56,750 nucleotides of DNA from Thermoguttaceae bacterium (GTDB lineage: Bacteria > Planctomycetota > Planctomycetia > Pirellulales > Thermoguttaceae): assembly GCA_017937485.1 (NCBI GenBank), contig JAGBDN010000014.1:1-56750 (forward strand), given 5' to 3'. Below, piece by piece: positions 27,180 through 35,664 of the stretch (the first letter of the stretch is position 1; each line of letters opens with the position of its first letter). Position numbers and translations under genes: made by a program. The notes under the pieces are model-generated. The model worked only from the letters and a program-made list of their open reading frames with translations. It was not told the DNA's origin and ran no database searches.

Positions 27180-27488
27180 CGCCGACGTCGCCGTAACTTA
27201 ACGTCGGTTCTTAAAAGCGTCGAACCGCCTCTTTGATTAACAAAACGATTTAATAAAAATCAAAGAAGCGGGTTCGACGCCGCGCCGCTCAAACCGCCGC
27301 GACTTTCGCGGCGAACCGCGGCGAGAACCAAAACCGCTCCCACAAACAACGTTTGAAAACTTTGAAAACCGGAGAGTTTAACAAAAAATCAAAGAACGCG
27401 GCCGACGCAACTTTCGCGGCGAACGGCGGCGAGAATCAACACCGCTTTCCCAAGGAGCGTTTGAAAACTTTGAAAATCGGAGAGTTTA
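27180..27488. other. Intergenic region
   Basis: This 309-base gap is occupied by the long inverted repeat (27219-27278) and the two copies of the 108-bp leader repeat. No other gene is supported. Confidence 0.6.
27219..27278. terminator. Long inverted repeat after the SUMF1-like pair
   Basis: GTCGAACCGCCTCTTTGATT (27219-27238) is mirrored by AATCAAAGAAGCGGGTTCGAC-type sequence ending at 27278, an imperfect stem of about 20 bp with an A/T loop. It lies 40 bases after the stop codon. There is no clean T-tract, so it could also act as a processing or stability element. Confidence 0.6.
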
Positions 27489-27500
27489 ATGAAAAATCAA
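27302..27500 (+). repeat. 108-bp duplication of the leader and start region of the YhhN gene
   Basis: The block CTTTCGCGGCGAAC to GGAGAGTTTAA occurs twice, offset by 108 bases (GGAGAG at 27371 and 27479). In the downstream copy GGAGAGTTTAATG is the real ribosome site and start. In the upstream copy the start codon position reads AAC, so it cannot initiate. Confidence 0.8.
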
Positions 27501-28238
27501 AAATCGGCGACCAACTCAACCGACGCGGCGCTTGTCGCGAACGTCGCTCTTCTCGCGGTCGGACTCGTTTTGAACGTTTTTTATTGGCGAAGCGGGTTCG
27601 CGTTTCCGCTCAAGTGCGCCTGCAGCGCCGGGTTCGCGACGCTCGCCGTCGTCAACGCGGCGTTCGCGGTCGCGCTTAACCGACCGAACCGCCGTTTTTA
27701 CGTCGCGGCGGTTTGCGGTCTTCTTTGCGCGGCGCTCGGCGACGTTCTCATCGGGTTCGACTTTATCGCCGGCGCGGCGGCGTTCGGCGTCGGGCATTTG
27801 GCGCTGATCGTCGCTTTTTCCTCTTTGAAGCGTTTCCGGCGGCTCGACGCGGTTTTGAGCGTCGCGATTTTCCTCTTCGCGGCGGCGTTTTTGAACTTTT
27901 TCCCCGGAATTTCGTTCGCAACGCCCGTTCTTAAAAGCGTTTGCGTCGGATACGCGGCGGTAATCTCCGTTATGCTCGGCAAGGCGACCGGCAATTTCGC
28001 CGCGTCGCGAACCGTTGCCAACGGGGCGTTTGCGTCGGGCGCGTTCCTCTTTTTCTTCTCCGATATGATGTTGGCGCTCAACGTTTTCGTCGGACGCTGG
28101 GCTTGGACGGACGCGGCGTGTTTGGCGACGTACTTCCCGGCGGTTTACCTCTTGGCGTTTTCGCTTTACATCAAGTCGCAAGAACAAAAAAACGACGGCG
28201 AACGTTTCAACGAAAACGCCGAACGCTCGCCGTCTTAG
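27489..28238 (+). CDS. YhhN-family membrane protein (lysoplasmalogenase-like)
   Basis: This 249-residue protein is almost entirely hydrophobic, with about eight transmembrane helices. The paired motifs LGDVLIGF...GAAAFGVGHLALI and FFFSDMMLALNVF are the conserved aspartate-containing blocks of the YhhN/TMEM86 family. Characterised members hydrolyse the vinyl-ether bond of lysoplasmalogens, while many bacterial members have no tested substrate. The start is chosen at ATG 27489 behind GGAGAG. It converges with the FAD oxidoreductase gene, whose stop is only 27 bases beyond. The short C-terminal tail is hydrophilic. Confidence 0.8.
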   Translation: MKNQKSATNSTDAALVANVALLAVGLVLNVFYWRSGFAFPLKCACSAGFATLAVVNAAFAVALNRPNRRFYVAAVCGLLCAALGDVLIGFDFIAGAAAFGVGHLALIVAFSSLKRFRRLDAVLSVAIFLFAAAFLNFFPGISFATPVLKSVCVGYAAVISVMLGKATGNFAASRTVANGAFASGAFLFFFSDMMLALNVFVGRWAWTDAACLATYFPAVYLLAFSLYIKSQEQKNDGERFNENAERSPS

Positions 28239-28264
28239 ACGCCTTAACGTTTTAACCGCAACGT

Positions 28265-30568
28265 TTAACGCAACCCCGGATAGCGCGACCGAACGTCGAG
28301 TTTCTCCGTCAGCGCGCCGACGTCGACCGCGTCGACCGGAACGCCGTCGCGAGCGGCCCAAGCGGCGGCGAGCCCGGCGGCGTTCCCGAGCTGAATCATC
28401 GTCCGTTGGAGGCGGCAACTCGACGCGGCGATCTTGCTAAAACCCGCGCCCCGACAAGCGACGAGCAAATTTCGCGGCCCGGGTTCCGGAATAAGGCAAC
28501 GAAACGGGACGCCGTAAGCCGTTTCAACGCTCGAAAGCGTCCCGCCTTCGCCGTGTATATCGCAAGGATGGTCGGCGACCGCGATCATATCGTCGTGTTT
28601 TTGCGCGTTCCAACCGGCGGCCAAGTCGGCTTCAACCAAGACGTAACTTGTTTTGACGCGGTAACTTTCGCGAATTCCCAACATCGGCGCGATCTCGACC
28701 AGCTCGTAATTCTCGAACCCCGGTTGACTCTGCAGCCAACTCCAATGGTTGCGGACGATTCGCTCCGAACGCCGCGACGCCTCGTCGTATCCGAGTTCGA
28801 TCAACGCGGCGCCGGGAAGCGTCGTCAACATATTGACCGTTCGCGGCCCGTCGATCCAACCCGTTATATACGCGCATTTAGGAAACGGCGCTTGCTCCGA
28901 CGGCGCGACGATTTCCCGCTTCGGCTTGTCGCGCGGCTCGACCAAATAACAGCGGGCGATCGCGTTCAATCGCAACGTTTCCGCCCCGCCGGTCGTTCCC
29001 TTCGCCGAACCGTTCGCCGTCGCGAGCGTCGCGTCGTCCGGCGCGCCGATTTCGCCGAACCGCGATTTTGGGTCGACGCCGAGAAACGTTTCGCAACCGA
29101 CCGCCCGACAAAGGAAAACGTCGCCGGTCGAGTCGACAAAAACGTCGGCCTTAACTCGAACGACGGAACCGTTTAGCGTTCGCGCCAAAACGCTCTCGAC
29201 CCGCGTTCCGTCGGCGCTTTTTTCCGCTTGGAAAAAGGTCGTTTCGTCGAGAATTTCGACGCGCCCCGTCTCCGCCAACATCTCGCGAACCGCCTTGTCG
29301 AACGCGCTCGGCAAAAACGCGACGCTCCGATACCCGCCTTCCGGAGGGTTCGCCCGAACGAGCGAATTCTCGTAAGGCTCCGCGTCGTCGACCATCTTAA
29401 ACCCCGTCGGCGCTTGGATTCGATGCGGATGTTCTTTCGCGACCCCGGCGCCGCCGTCCGCCTTCATTCGGTCGAAAAGCTCCCGCGCGATTTCGTCGCC
29501 GGGCCCCCCTTCCCAGTTCGAAACGAAGGCGTTCGTCCCGGTTCCGCCGAGCCGCTTTTGGCGCTCGATCAAAACGACGTTCGCCCCGGCCCGCGCCGCC
29601 GAAATCGCCGCCGCGCAACCGGCGCTCCCGGCCCCGACGACGCAAACGTCCGTCGCAACTTCGCGATCGGGCGTCCCGTCGAAACGCGGCGTCGCCAAAA
29701 CGTCCCAAGAATCCGGCGCTTTCGGAGCCGACGTCGGCGACAAATCGAGCGCGTATTTTTGCGTCAACGCGTCGCGCAGCCGTTCGACCTCCGCTTGCGA
29801 CGCGGCGCCGTTCAGGAGCGCGACTTCAGAAATCGCGCCGCGCCAAGAGAAGCTCGCGCCCGGGAAGTCGAGTCCGCCGATTTGAATTTTCTCGCCCCAA
29901 ACCGGGAACGTTAAAGGCGTTGCGTCCGATTCGACCGTTTCCTTGCCGACGGTCAAGCGGACGCGGCTTTTCCCGTCGAGCGTTTCGAAAACGGCGGCGA
30001 CGAAGACCGGTTTGCGATAAGGCGCCGGAACGCAAGCGGCGACCGTTTCGCCCTTTACGTCGCGAACGATAAAGCGGAAGCGGTCGTTTTCGTCGACGTC
30101 GAGTTGAACGAGCGGAACCGCCGCGTCGCGGGACGCCAAAACGCCGATCGAAAGGGGTTCGCGAACCTCCGCGACCGCGACGAGCGTCCAAGCGGGCGAC
30201 GTTCTAAACGCTTGCGGCGTCGCAAGTTCGAACCGCGCGCCGTCCAGCTCGACCGCTCGCTTCTCCGGCGAATAAACGGCGCTTCCGCGACACAACGTCG
30301 CGACGTTTCGCCCGCTTTGCTCCGCGCCGTCGGAATCGCCGGAATCGCCGAAACGCCAACCGACGCCGCCGTTCGCGTCGCCGACGAACGCGTCCGGCTC
30401 CGCGACAAACGTTAACGCCGCGTCGGAAACGTCGCTCCCGGAATCGTTTAAGGAAGAAGCGTTAACCGAAACGCCCCCGTCGTTCGCCGACGCCGCCGCG
30501 AACCCAAGAACGAAAACGCCCCAAACGCCGAGCGCGACGCCACGAAGCGCCGCTCCTAAACAACGCAT
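28265..30568 (-). CDS. Exported FAD-dependent oxidoreductase with N-terminal LamG-like domain
   Basis: This 767-residue protein has a Sec-type signal (MRCLGAALRGVALGVWGVFVLGFAAASA). Residues of about 70-280 form a concanavalin/LamG-like beta sandwich (VNASSLN through WRGAISEVALLNGAASQAEVERL). A Rossmann FAD-binding motif VVGAGSAGCAAAISAARAG near residue 310, followed by VVLIERQKRLGGTGTNAFVSNW, marks the FAD_oxidored family. A further FAD contact is PRNLLVACRGAGFSKIAASS near the C-terminus. Substrates are unknown. Planctomycetes have many such secreted FAD proteins, often linked to polysaccharide use. AAGGGG lies before the start. The ADP-ribosylglycohydrolase-like gene is 68 bases upstream in the same direction, so the two may share the promoter at 31599-31627. 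Confidence 0.85.
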   Translation of the reverse strand: MRCLGAALRGVALGVWGVFVLGFAAASANDGGVSVNASSLNDSGSDVSDAALTFVAEPDAFVGDANGGVGWRFGDSGDSDGAEQSGRNVATLCRGSAVYSPEKRAVELDGARFELATPQAFRTSPAWTLVAVAEVREPLSIGVLASRDAAVPLVQLDVDENDRFRFIVRDVKGETVAACVPAPYRKPVFVAAVFETLDGKSRVRLTVGKETVESDATPLTFPVWGEKIQIGGLDFPGASFSWRGAISEVALLNGAASQAEVERLRDALTQKYALDLSPTSAPKAPDSWDVLATPRFDGTPDREVATDVCVVGAGSAGCAAAISAARAGANVVLIERQKRLGGTGTNAFVSNWEGGPGDEIARELFDRMKADGGAGVAKEHPHRIQAPTGFKMVDDAEPYENSLVRANPPEGGYRSVAFLPSAFDKAVREMLAETGRVEILDETTFFQAEKSADGTRVESVLARTLNGSVVRVKADVFVDSTGDVFLCRAVGCETFLGVDPKSRFGEIGAPDDATLATANGSAKGTTGGAETLRLNAIARCYLVEPRDKPKREIVAPSEQAPFPKCAYITGWIDGPRTVNMLTTLPGAALIELGYDEASRRSERIVRNHWSWLQSQPGFENYELVEIAPMLGIRESYRVKTSYVLVEADLAAGWNAQKHDDMIAVADHPCDIHGEGGTLSSVETAYGVPFRCLIPEPGPRNLLVACRGAGFSKIAASSCRLQRTMIQLGNAAGLAAAWAARDGVPVDAVDVGALTEKLDVRSRYPGLR

Positions 30569-30636
30569 ATTATCCCCTTATTCAGCAACGCGTTAAAAGC
30601 CGACGCCAACCGGCGCGACGTCAAGGCGCCAAACGT

Positions 30637-31458
30637 TCATTCGACGCCGAACGCCGCCGAAACGCCGGGGCGGAACCGCGAGTTGAACTCGTCGACGACC
30701 GCTTTCAAACGCGGGTCGATTCGCTTCGCGTACTCCGCGCGCCAAGTCGCCGGGATCGACTCGACGCCCCAAAACGCCTCGGCGACGCCCCCCGCGACGC
30801 TTCCCATCGTGTCCGCGTCGCCTCCGAACGCGACGGCGAGTCGCACCGCTTCTTCGAAGTTTTTCGCGTCGAGAAACGCCGTCAACGCGGGCGGAACCGT
30901 CCCGACGCAAGTCGCGGTAAAGCTGTAACCGGGCCGGATTTCGTCGCAAGTTCGCGACATATTATAACCAAACATTTTTTCGAGCGACCGGCGTATAAAG
31001 TCTTTACTCTCGCCGTTTCGCGCCCAAAAGATCGCCGCCGCGGTCGCTTGCGCTCCTTTGATTCCTTCGACCGAGCCGTGCGAACAGCGCGCGCTCCGCT
31101 TCGCCTCCGCCAACGTTTCGTCGAGCGTTCCAAAAGCCCAGCCGACCGGCGCGATCCGCATCGCGGAGCCGTTCCCTTCCCCTTCGAACGTTTGCCCCGG
31201 CTCGGCGCAATACCAACGCATAAAACTGTCGCCGTAACCCGCGTTCGGCTCGAAACTTTCGGCGGGGAACCAATGCGGCCAACGCCGGTACGCCTCCGGG
31301 TAATCTTCGCAACGCAGAATCGCGTCGGCGGTCGCGACGGTTAAAACGGAATCGTCGGTAAAATTCGAATCGATCGTCCAAGCCTCGAAGTCGGTTCGCC
31401 GCGTCGGGCAAAACTCGTACACGGAGCCGACCATATCGCCGATAATCGCGCCAATCAT
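30637..31458 (-). CDS. ADP-ribosylglycohydrolase (DraG-like) family protein A
   Basis: This 273-residue protein begins MIGAIIGDMVGSVYEF. It has the metal-binding motif FTDDSVLTVATADAIL near residue 35 and FGGDADTMGSVAGGVAEAFWG near residue 215, the two hallmarks of the dinuclear-metal ADP-ribosylglycohydrolase fold. Family members remove ADP-ribose from arginine (DraG), nucleic acids or small molecules. The target here is unknown. A strong ribosome site AAGGAGG and the promoter TTGATT-N17-TATAAT lie upstream. A close paralogue is the next gene upstream on the same strand. The two share most of the internal blocks, such as GIKGAQATAAAIFWARNGES. Confidence 0.9.
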   Translation of the reverse strand: MIGAIIGDMVGSVYEFCPTRRTDFEAWTIDSNFTDDSVLTVATADAILRCEDYPEAYRRWPHWFPAESFEPNAGYGDSFMRWYCAEPGQTFEGEGNGSAMRIAPVGWAFGTLDETLAEAKRSARCSHGSVEGIKGAQATAAAIFWARNGESKDFIRRSLEKMFGYNMSRTCDEIRPGYSFTATCVGTVPPALTAFLDAKNFEEAVRLAVAFGGDADTMGSVAGGVAEAFWGVESIPATWRAEYAKRIDPRLKAVVDEFNSRFRPGVSAAFGVE

Positions 31459-31759
31459 TGCCGCGCCTCCTTAAATCAATCGATGAATAAAGATAAAACG
31501 CTCGTTCGCGCTCGCTCGCAAGAGCCGGCCGCTTAATAAAAATGAAAAAAACGCGCCGACGCGAAAAAACGAACGTTTCCCCAAGCAAGATAAATTCCAT
31601 TATAAACGTCGCGACGCCAAAAATCAAGCAAATTTTTCGACGTCGCGACGTCAAAAGAAAAAAAAGAGGAAACCGACAAAGAACAAACCGACAAATCCGA
31701 CGCCAGCTTTCAAACAATTTTCAAACTTTTCAAAGCGACCTTTCCTCCGACGCGCCGTT
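31459..31759. other. Intergenic region between the two DraG-like paralogues
   Basis: This 301-base gap holds the promoter at 31599-31627 and A-rich sequence. No gene is supported. Confidence 0.55.
31599..31627 (-). promoter_or_regulatory. Promoter upstream of DraG-like gene A
   Basis: On the minus strand TTGATT (31627-31622), 17-base spacer, TATAAT (31604-31599). The start codon lies 140 bases downstream. Confidence 0.75.
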
Positions 31760-32554
31760 TCAAGCCGGAAACTTCGCCTCGAACGCTTCGACGACCGCCT
31801 TCATTCGCTCGTCGAGACGCTCTAAAGCTTTTTGCCGCCAATCGTTCGGAACCGAATCGGCGCCCCAAAACGCCTCCGCGACGCTCCCGGTTATACAGGC
31901 CAACGTGTCCGCGTCGCCGCCGAGCGAAACGGCCAAACGTATCGCCTCTTCGAAGTTCGACGCGTCGAAAAACGCCGCCAACGCTTGCGGAACCGTCGTT
32001 TGACAAATTTCGCTGAAACGGTAACCGGGCCGAATTTCGTCGCAATTTTTCGACAAATCATAGCCGAACATTTTTTCAACCGACGCGCGGATAAAGTCTT
32101 TACTCTCGCCGTTTCGCGCCCAAAAGATCGCCGCCGCCGTCGCTTGCGCGCCCTTAATCCCTTCCGGGTGGTTGTGCGAACAAGCCGCGCTCTTTTCCGC
32201 TTCCGCCAACGTCTCTTCAAGCGTCGCAAACGCCCGACCGACCGGGCCGACCCGCATCGCCGAACCGTTTCCGAAACTGTCGTAAGGAGGCGCGTCGTCC
32301 GTCGCCAACCAACGAACGAAACTCCCGCCGTAACCGGCGTTCGGCCAAAAGCTTGCGTTCGGGAAAAGTCGTCCCCAACGCCGATACGACGCGCCGTAGT
32401 CGCCGCCGTTCAAAATCGCGTCCGCCGTCGCGACGGTCATTACGGAATCGTCGGTAAAACGGGAGTCGGGCGTCCAAGCCTCGAAGTCCGTTCGCTTTAT
32501 CGGGGAAAACTCGTATATCGCTCCGATTGAATCTCCGATTATTGCGCCAATCAT
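31760..32554 (-). CDS. ADP-ribosylglycohydrolase (DraG-like) family protein B
   Basis: The protein has 264 residues, counting from the ATG at 32554 (MIGAIIGDSIGAIYEFSP). This start is chosen because GGAG lies nine bases upstream and the sequence then aligns exactly with paralogue A. An upstream TTG start would add five residues. Metal motifs are FTDDSVMTVATADAIL and LGGDADTLACITGSVAEAFWG. It shares roughly two thirds of positions with paralogue A by eye, including RTDFEAWT and GESKDFIR. It is probably a local tandem duplication with separate promoters. Substrate unknown. Confidence 0.9.
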   Translation of the reverse strand: MIGAIIGDSIGAIYEFSPIKRTDFEAWTPDSRFTDDSVMTVATADAILNGGDYGASYRRWGRLFPNASFWPNAGYGGSFVRWLATDDAPPYDSFGNGSAMRVGPVGRAFATLEETLAEAEKSAACSHNHPEGIKGAQATAAAIFWARNGESKDFIRASVEKMFGYDLSKNCDEIRPGYRFSEICQTTVPQALAAFFDASNFEEAIRLAVSLGGDADTLACITGSVAEAFWGADSVPNDWRQKALERLDERMKAVVEAFEAKFPA

Positions 32555-32696
32555 CAAACAGCGCTCCAAATTTCAAAAAATCAAAAACAACGGGCGAAAC
32601 GCGCCGCTCCGTCGTCGCCAACGTTTGTTCGCGACGCCTTGAAACGACGCTCTTCGCCCGCCGAAACAAGCCGTCAACCGACGTAATCTCAATCAG

Positions 32697-34076
32697 TTAC
32701 GACCGATACGGCTGCGTCCAAGCGGCGGGGCCGGTTCGCCATTCGAGCTTTTCGGCGCGCGGCAGTTTGACGATTTTCGCGCGGACGTACAGATCGTCCG
32801 GTTTCAACGTGTACGAGCCTTCCGTCCCTTCGACCGTTTCGAGAACCGTTCCGACTTCCGGCGAGAACGTTTCGATCAAGCGGTCGGCCGACTTCTTTTC
32901 CTCCGCCGCGACGGCGATCGTCTTGCGCGTCTTGTCGAAATTCTTCTTCGTCCCCTTGAACTCGATGCGATAATCGCCTTCTTCTTTGACGTCGATCTTA
33001 ACGGAAAGCGTTTTTCCGTCGAAGTTTATCTCGGCAAAATCGAGCCCGTTCGACGAATAGAAATCGCCGGCGTTGAACGCTTCGAGCAAGCTCGGCCAAT
33101 CGAGCTTCGCCGCGCGAGCGACCGTCCACCCCTTCGTCGCCGGGCCGTCCGGATAACCGTGTCGGTCGTCGGAGCCCATCCCGAAAAGGAGCGGAACGTC
33201 GGCCAAGGCGCGGAAAGCGTTGACGGCGTCCCAGAAATGTTCCGGTTCCCAAGCGTCGTCGCGAGCGGCGTAATCGCGGTGAATCCCGTTGTTGTTCAAC
33301 TCGAAAAAGCGCACGTCCGGATTGGCGATCAGCGCGGTCGGCGAAATGTCGTAAAACTTCCAAAGCGGGTGGTTTGCGGTGAAGAGGAACGGCGAATCGG
33401 CGTAAAGTTCGCGTCCGGCGGCGAGCGTTTCGCGGAGCGTGTCGACCGGGTCTTCCTTCTTAATATACTTGAACGTTTTTCTAACGCCGATGAAGTTCAT
33501 ATGGACGGCGCGTTTGTCCGGGCAGCTTCCGGTTTGTTCGAACCCCGGAATCAGCAAGAACTTACCGTCTTCGGCGAACTGCTCGACCAACTCGTCGAAC
33601 GACTTCATTCGAACGAACGTCAGACCGCCCGCTTTCTTGATTCGCACCGAATCGGCGCCGAAGCGTTCGCGGGTTTGGTCGACGACTTTTTGCGTCAACT
33701 TGTTGTTGATCGTTTCGCACTGCATCGGCTTCCAAAGGGACGTTTCGTCTTTGAACGCCGCTTTCATTTCGGCGGTCATTTTCGGTTTCGTCCCGTTCGA
33801 CGTGAAGCGCAAGTCGTTCGCTTGAAATATGTTGTGATCGGACGGACAAACGAAGTCGTATCCGCGCGACTTATACCAATCGATCGCGTACTCCGGCATA
33901 GGGTCGCCGTCCGACCATTGGCAATGTTGGTGCATATTCCCTTTATACCAACGTTTAACCGTCGGCGTCGCGGCGCTTTGCGCTCGAACTTGTTCCGACG
34001 ACGCGCCGTAACCGACGCCGGTCGCCAACGCGGCCGCGGTCGACGTTTTCAGAAAATCGCGTCGAGTCAGTTTCAT
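32697..34076 (-). CDS. Tat-exported PHP-domain-like metal-dependent hydrolase
   Basis: This 459-residue protein has a twin-arginine signal (LTRRDFLKTSTAAALATG). The mature part begins with GNMHQHCQWSDGDPMPEYA (H49, H51) and CPSDHN (D80, H81), the first two metal-binding motifs of the PHP phosphoesterase fold. A later GMGSDDRHGYPD may supply a third motif. PHP proteins hydrolyse phosphoesters using two or three metal ions, and exported planctomycete members are uncharacterised. A ribosome site (AAGGAAAGGG) and promoter TTGATT-N17-TATAAT lie upstream. The adjacent upstream gene is another Tat-exported phosphoesterase, which suggests a shared role in scavenging phosphate or sugar phosphates (inference). 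Confidence 0.82.
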   Translation of the reverse strand: MKLTRRDFLKTSTAAALATGVGYGASSEQVRAQSAATPTVKRWYKGNMHQHCQWSDGDPMPEYAIDWYKSRGYDFVCPSDHNIFQANDLRFTSNGTKPKMTAEMKAAFKDETSLWKPMQCETINNKLTQKVVDQTRERFGADSVRIKKAGGLTFVRMKSFDELVEQFAEDGKFLLIPGFEQTGSCPDKRAVHMNFIGVRKTFKYIKKEDPVDTLRETLAAGRELYADSPFLFTANHPLWKFYDISPTALIANPDVRFFELNNNGIHRDYAARDDAWEPEHFWDAVNAFRALADVPLLFGMGSDDRHGYPDGPATKGWTVARAAKLDWPSLLEAFNAGDFYSSNGLDFAEINFDGKTLSVKIDVKEEGDYRIEFKGTKKNFDKTRKTIAVAAEEKKSADRLIETFSPEVGTVLETVEGTEGSYTLKPDDLYVRAKIVKLPRAEKLEWRTGPAAWTQPYRS

Positions 34077-34201
34077 CGTTTTTCCCTTTCCTTCGTTCCC
34101 ATTTTTTTCGGCGACGTCGTTTGCCCGTCGCCGCTTTCTTCCGTTTTAATCTCGCTTCATTTCCGCCAAACGCCGTCGACGCGTTCCCGGAACCGTCGTT
34201 C

Positions 34202-34230
34202 ATTATACCGCTTCGCGCCGCCAAAATCAA
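34202..34230 (-). promoter_or_regulatory. Promoter of the PHP-domain gene
   Basis: On the minus strand TTGATT (34230-34225), 17-base spacer, TATAAT (34207-34202). It lies 126 bases upstream of the start codon. Confidence 0.78.
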
Positions 34231-34280
34231 GCGTTCGCCGCCGACGTTCCGCCAAATTCAGCCGATTTCGCGTCAAGAAA

Positions 34281-34317
34281 CGCAAAACGCGCCGCCGAGT
34301 TTTCGCCTCGACGGCGC
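34281..34317 (-). terminator. Minus-strand terminator of the metallophosphoesterase gene
   Basis: Arms GCGCCGCCGAG (34289-34299) and CTCGACGGCGC (34307-34317) form an 11-bp stem with one mismatch. A TTTT-rich stretch follows on the minus strand. A near-identical hairpin lies at 35592-35622. Confidence 0.75.
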
Positions 34318-34371
34318 GCTTCGCCGGATTTTTCGCTAAACGCAAATTCCGTTGTCGTTTGACTTCGACGC

Positions 34372-35454
34372 TCAACGCTTGAACGCGTATTCGAAGAGCG
34401 GCTCTTCGCCCGGGATAACGATTCGCGTTTCGAAGCCGGGCTTGTCCTCCGCGAAGTCGATCACGCGACCGCCGCGCGGAAGGTCGCCGTAAGTCTCGAC
34501 GCCGGTTTTGCGTCCGTACGCCAAGACGACGCCCTTGTATTCGCCGATGTAATCGTTGTTGTGCTCGTGTCCGACGAAAAGCGCTTCCAGGTCGCCCCGT
34601 TGAATCGCCGCCGCGACCAAACCGCTGTTAACCCGAGGCGACGCCGGGTTTTCGCCGCGATTGCCGATCACGCCCTCTTTCGCCTTGTACGCGTCGCCTT
34701 CCTTGTCGTGCAACTCCCAAAACTCCGGCGTCGGGATGTGGAAGAACGCCGCCGACGGAACCGGCGCGCCGTTTTCCGCCTCCGCTTTTTCGCTTTCGCT
34801 CATATACCAAGCGATCTGCGCCGGTTTAATCCAGTCGTATTCCCAAGAAACGACCTTCGAAAGGGCGTGAATGCGCGGGTTGTCGCTCAAACGGCAGTAC
34901 GAGTGCGAGTCGAAGAGCCAAATGCGCCGCTTCTCTTTCCCGTCGGCGCCGAGAATCGGAATGAAGCAGTTGCCGGCGCCGGGCAGCTCCGGAACGTCGC
35001 GCGTCATATTCAGCGGCGACTTCGAAAATTCGGCGTAATGCGCCTTCGCCGGAACCTTGCGCTCGTGGTCGTGGTTGCCGAGCGTGATCGCGAACGGAAC
35101 GCCCGCCGCTTCGAACGATTCGCAGACGCGTCGCCAAGCCTCCGCGAAGCCGCCTTCGATCGCCGTCGCGTCGAGCCACACAATGTCGCCGGTAACGATC
35201 GCCAAATCGGGCTTCGTTTCGACGAGGAGTTTGCGGACGTTTTCGAGCGTTTGCTCGGCGCGTTTGAGACCGTCCGCGCAGTTATAGCCGAGATGCAAGT
35301 CCGTTACCTGCAAGATTCGGAACCGACCGTCCTTGAAACGCATCGCCGGAGCGCGACCGGTCGCCGCGTTCTCTTCGCCGACGGCGCGACCCGCTTCCAA
35401 CGCAAGGGGCGCCGCCAAAGCCGACGCTAAAAACGTTCGACGCGAAAAAGCCAT
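34372..35454 (-). CDS. Tat-exported calcineurin-like metallophosphoesterase
   Basis: This 360-residue protein has a twin-arginine signal at the N-terminus (FSRRTFLASALAAPLAL). All standard metal-binding blocks are present: DLH at 52-54, GD at 89-90 (VTGDIVW), GNHDH at 126-130, a histidine near 239 and GHEHN at 295-299. The overall pattern resembles the purple-acid-phosphatase-29-like bacterial subgroup. It would hydrolyse phosphoesters in the periplasm. AAGGAG precedes the start and a promoter TTGACT-N17-TATAAT lies 75 bases upstream. It has its own terminator, so it forms an independent unit beside the PHP gene. Confidence 0.9.
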   Translation of the reverse strand: MAFSRRTFLASALAAPLALEAGRAVGEENAATGRAPAMRFKDGRFRILQVTDLHLGYNCADGLKRAEQTLENVRKLLVETKPDLAIVTGDIVWLDATAIEGGFAEAWRRVCESFEAAGVPFAITLGNHDHERKVPAKAHYAEFSKSPLNMTRDVPELPGAGNCFIPILGADGKEKRRIWLFDSHSYCRLSDNPRIHALSKVVSWEYDWIKPAQIAWYMSESEKAEAENGAPVPSAAFFHIPTPEFWELHDKEGDAYKAKEGVIGNRGENPASPRVNSGLVAAAIQRGDLEALFVGHEHNNDYIGEYKGVVLAYGRKTGVETYGDLPRGGRVIDFAEDKPGFETRIVIPGEEPLFEYAFKR

Positions 35455-35528
35455 TTTCTTCTCCTTATTAATATAACGACAAAAACGAATAAAAGCCGCG
35501 CCGACGAGCGAACGCGTTCAACGAAACG

Positions 35529-35557
35529 ATTATAAACGCCGCGAAACGCCAAGTCAA
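35529..35557 (-). promoter_or_regulatory. Promoter of the metallophosphoesterase gene
   Basis: On the minus strand TTGACT (35557-35552), 17-base spacer, TATAAT (35534-35529). Confidence 0.8.
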
Positions 35558-35572
35558 GAAAATTCCGCGGGT

Positions 35573-35622
35573 TCGCTCAAAAAAAAGCAAAACGCGCCGC
35601 CGAGTTTTCCTCGACGGCGCGT
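35573..35622 (-). terminator. Minus-strand terminator of the HzsA-related gene
   Basis: ACGCGCCG-x-CGAG (from 35592) pairs with CTCG-x-CGGCGCGT (to 35622), a 12-bp stem with one mismatch and a T-rich loop. T-rich sequence follows on the minus strand (35591-35573). It lies 43 bases after the gene end. Confidence 0.85.
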
Positions 35623-35664
35623 CTTTTAGCGTTTAACGTTCGTTAAAAACGTTAAAAACTTGCG

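Noticed and set aside
33159..34382. Open frame of 407 codons antisense to the PHP-domain gene
   Set aside because: Same composition effect; the sense strand has signal peptide, motifs, ribosome site and promoter.
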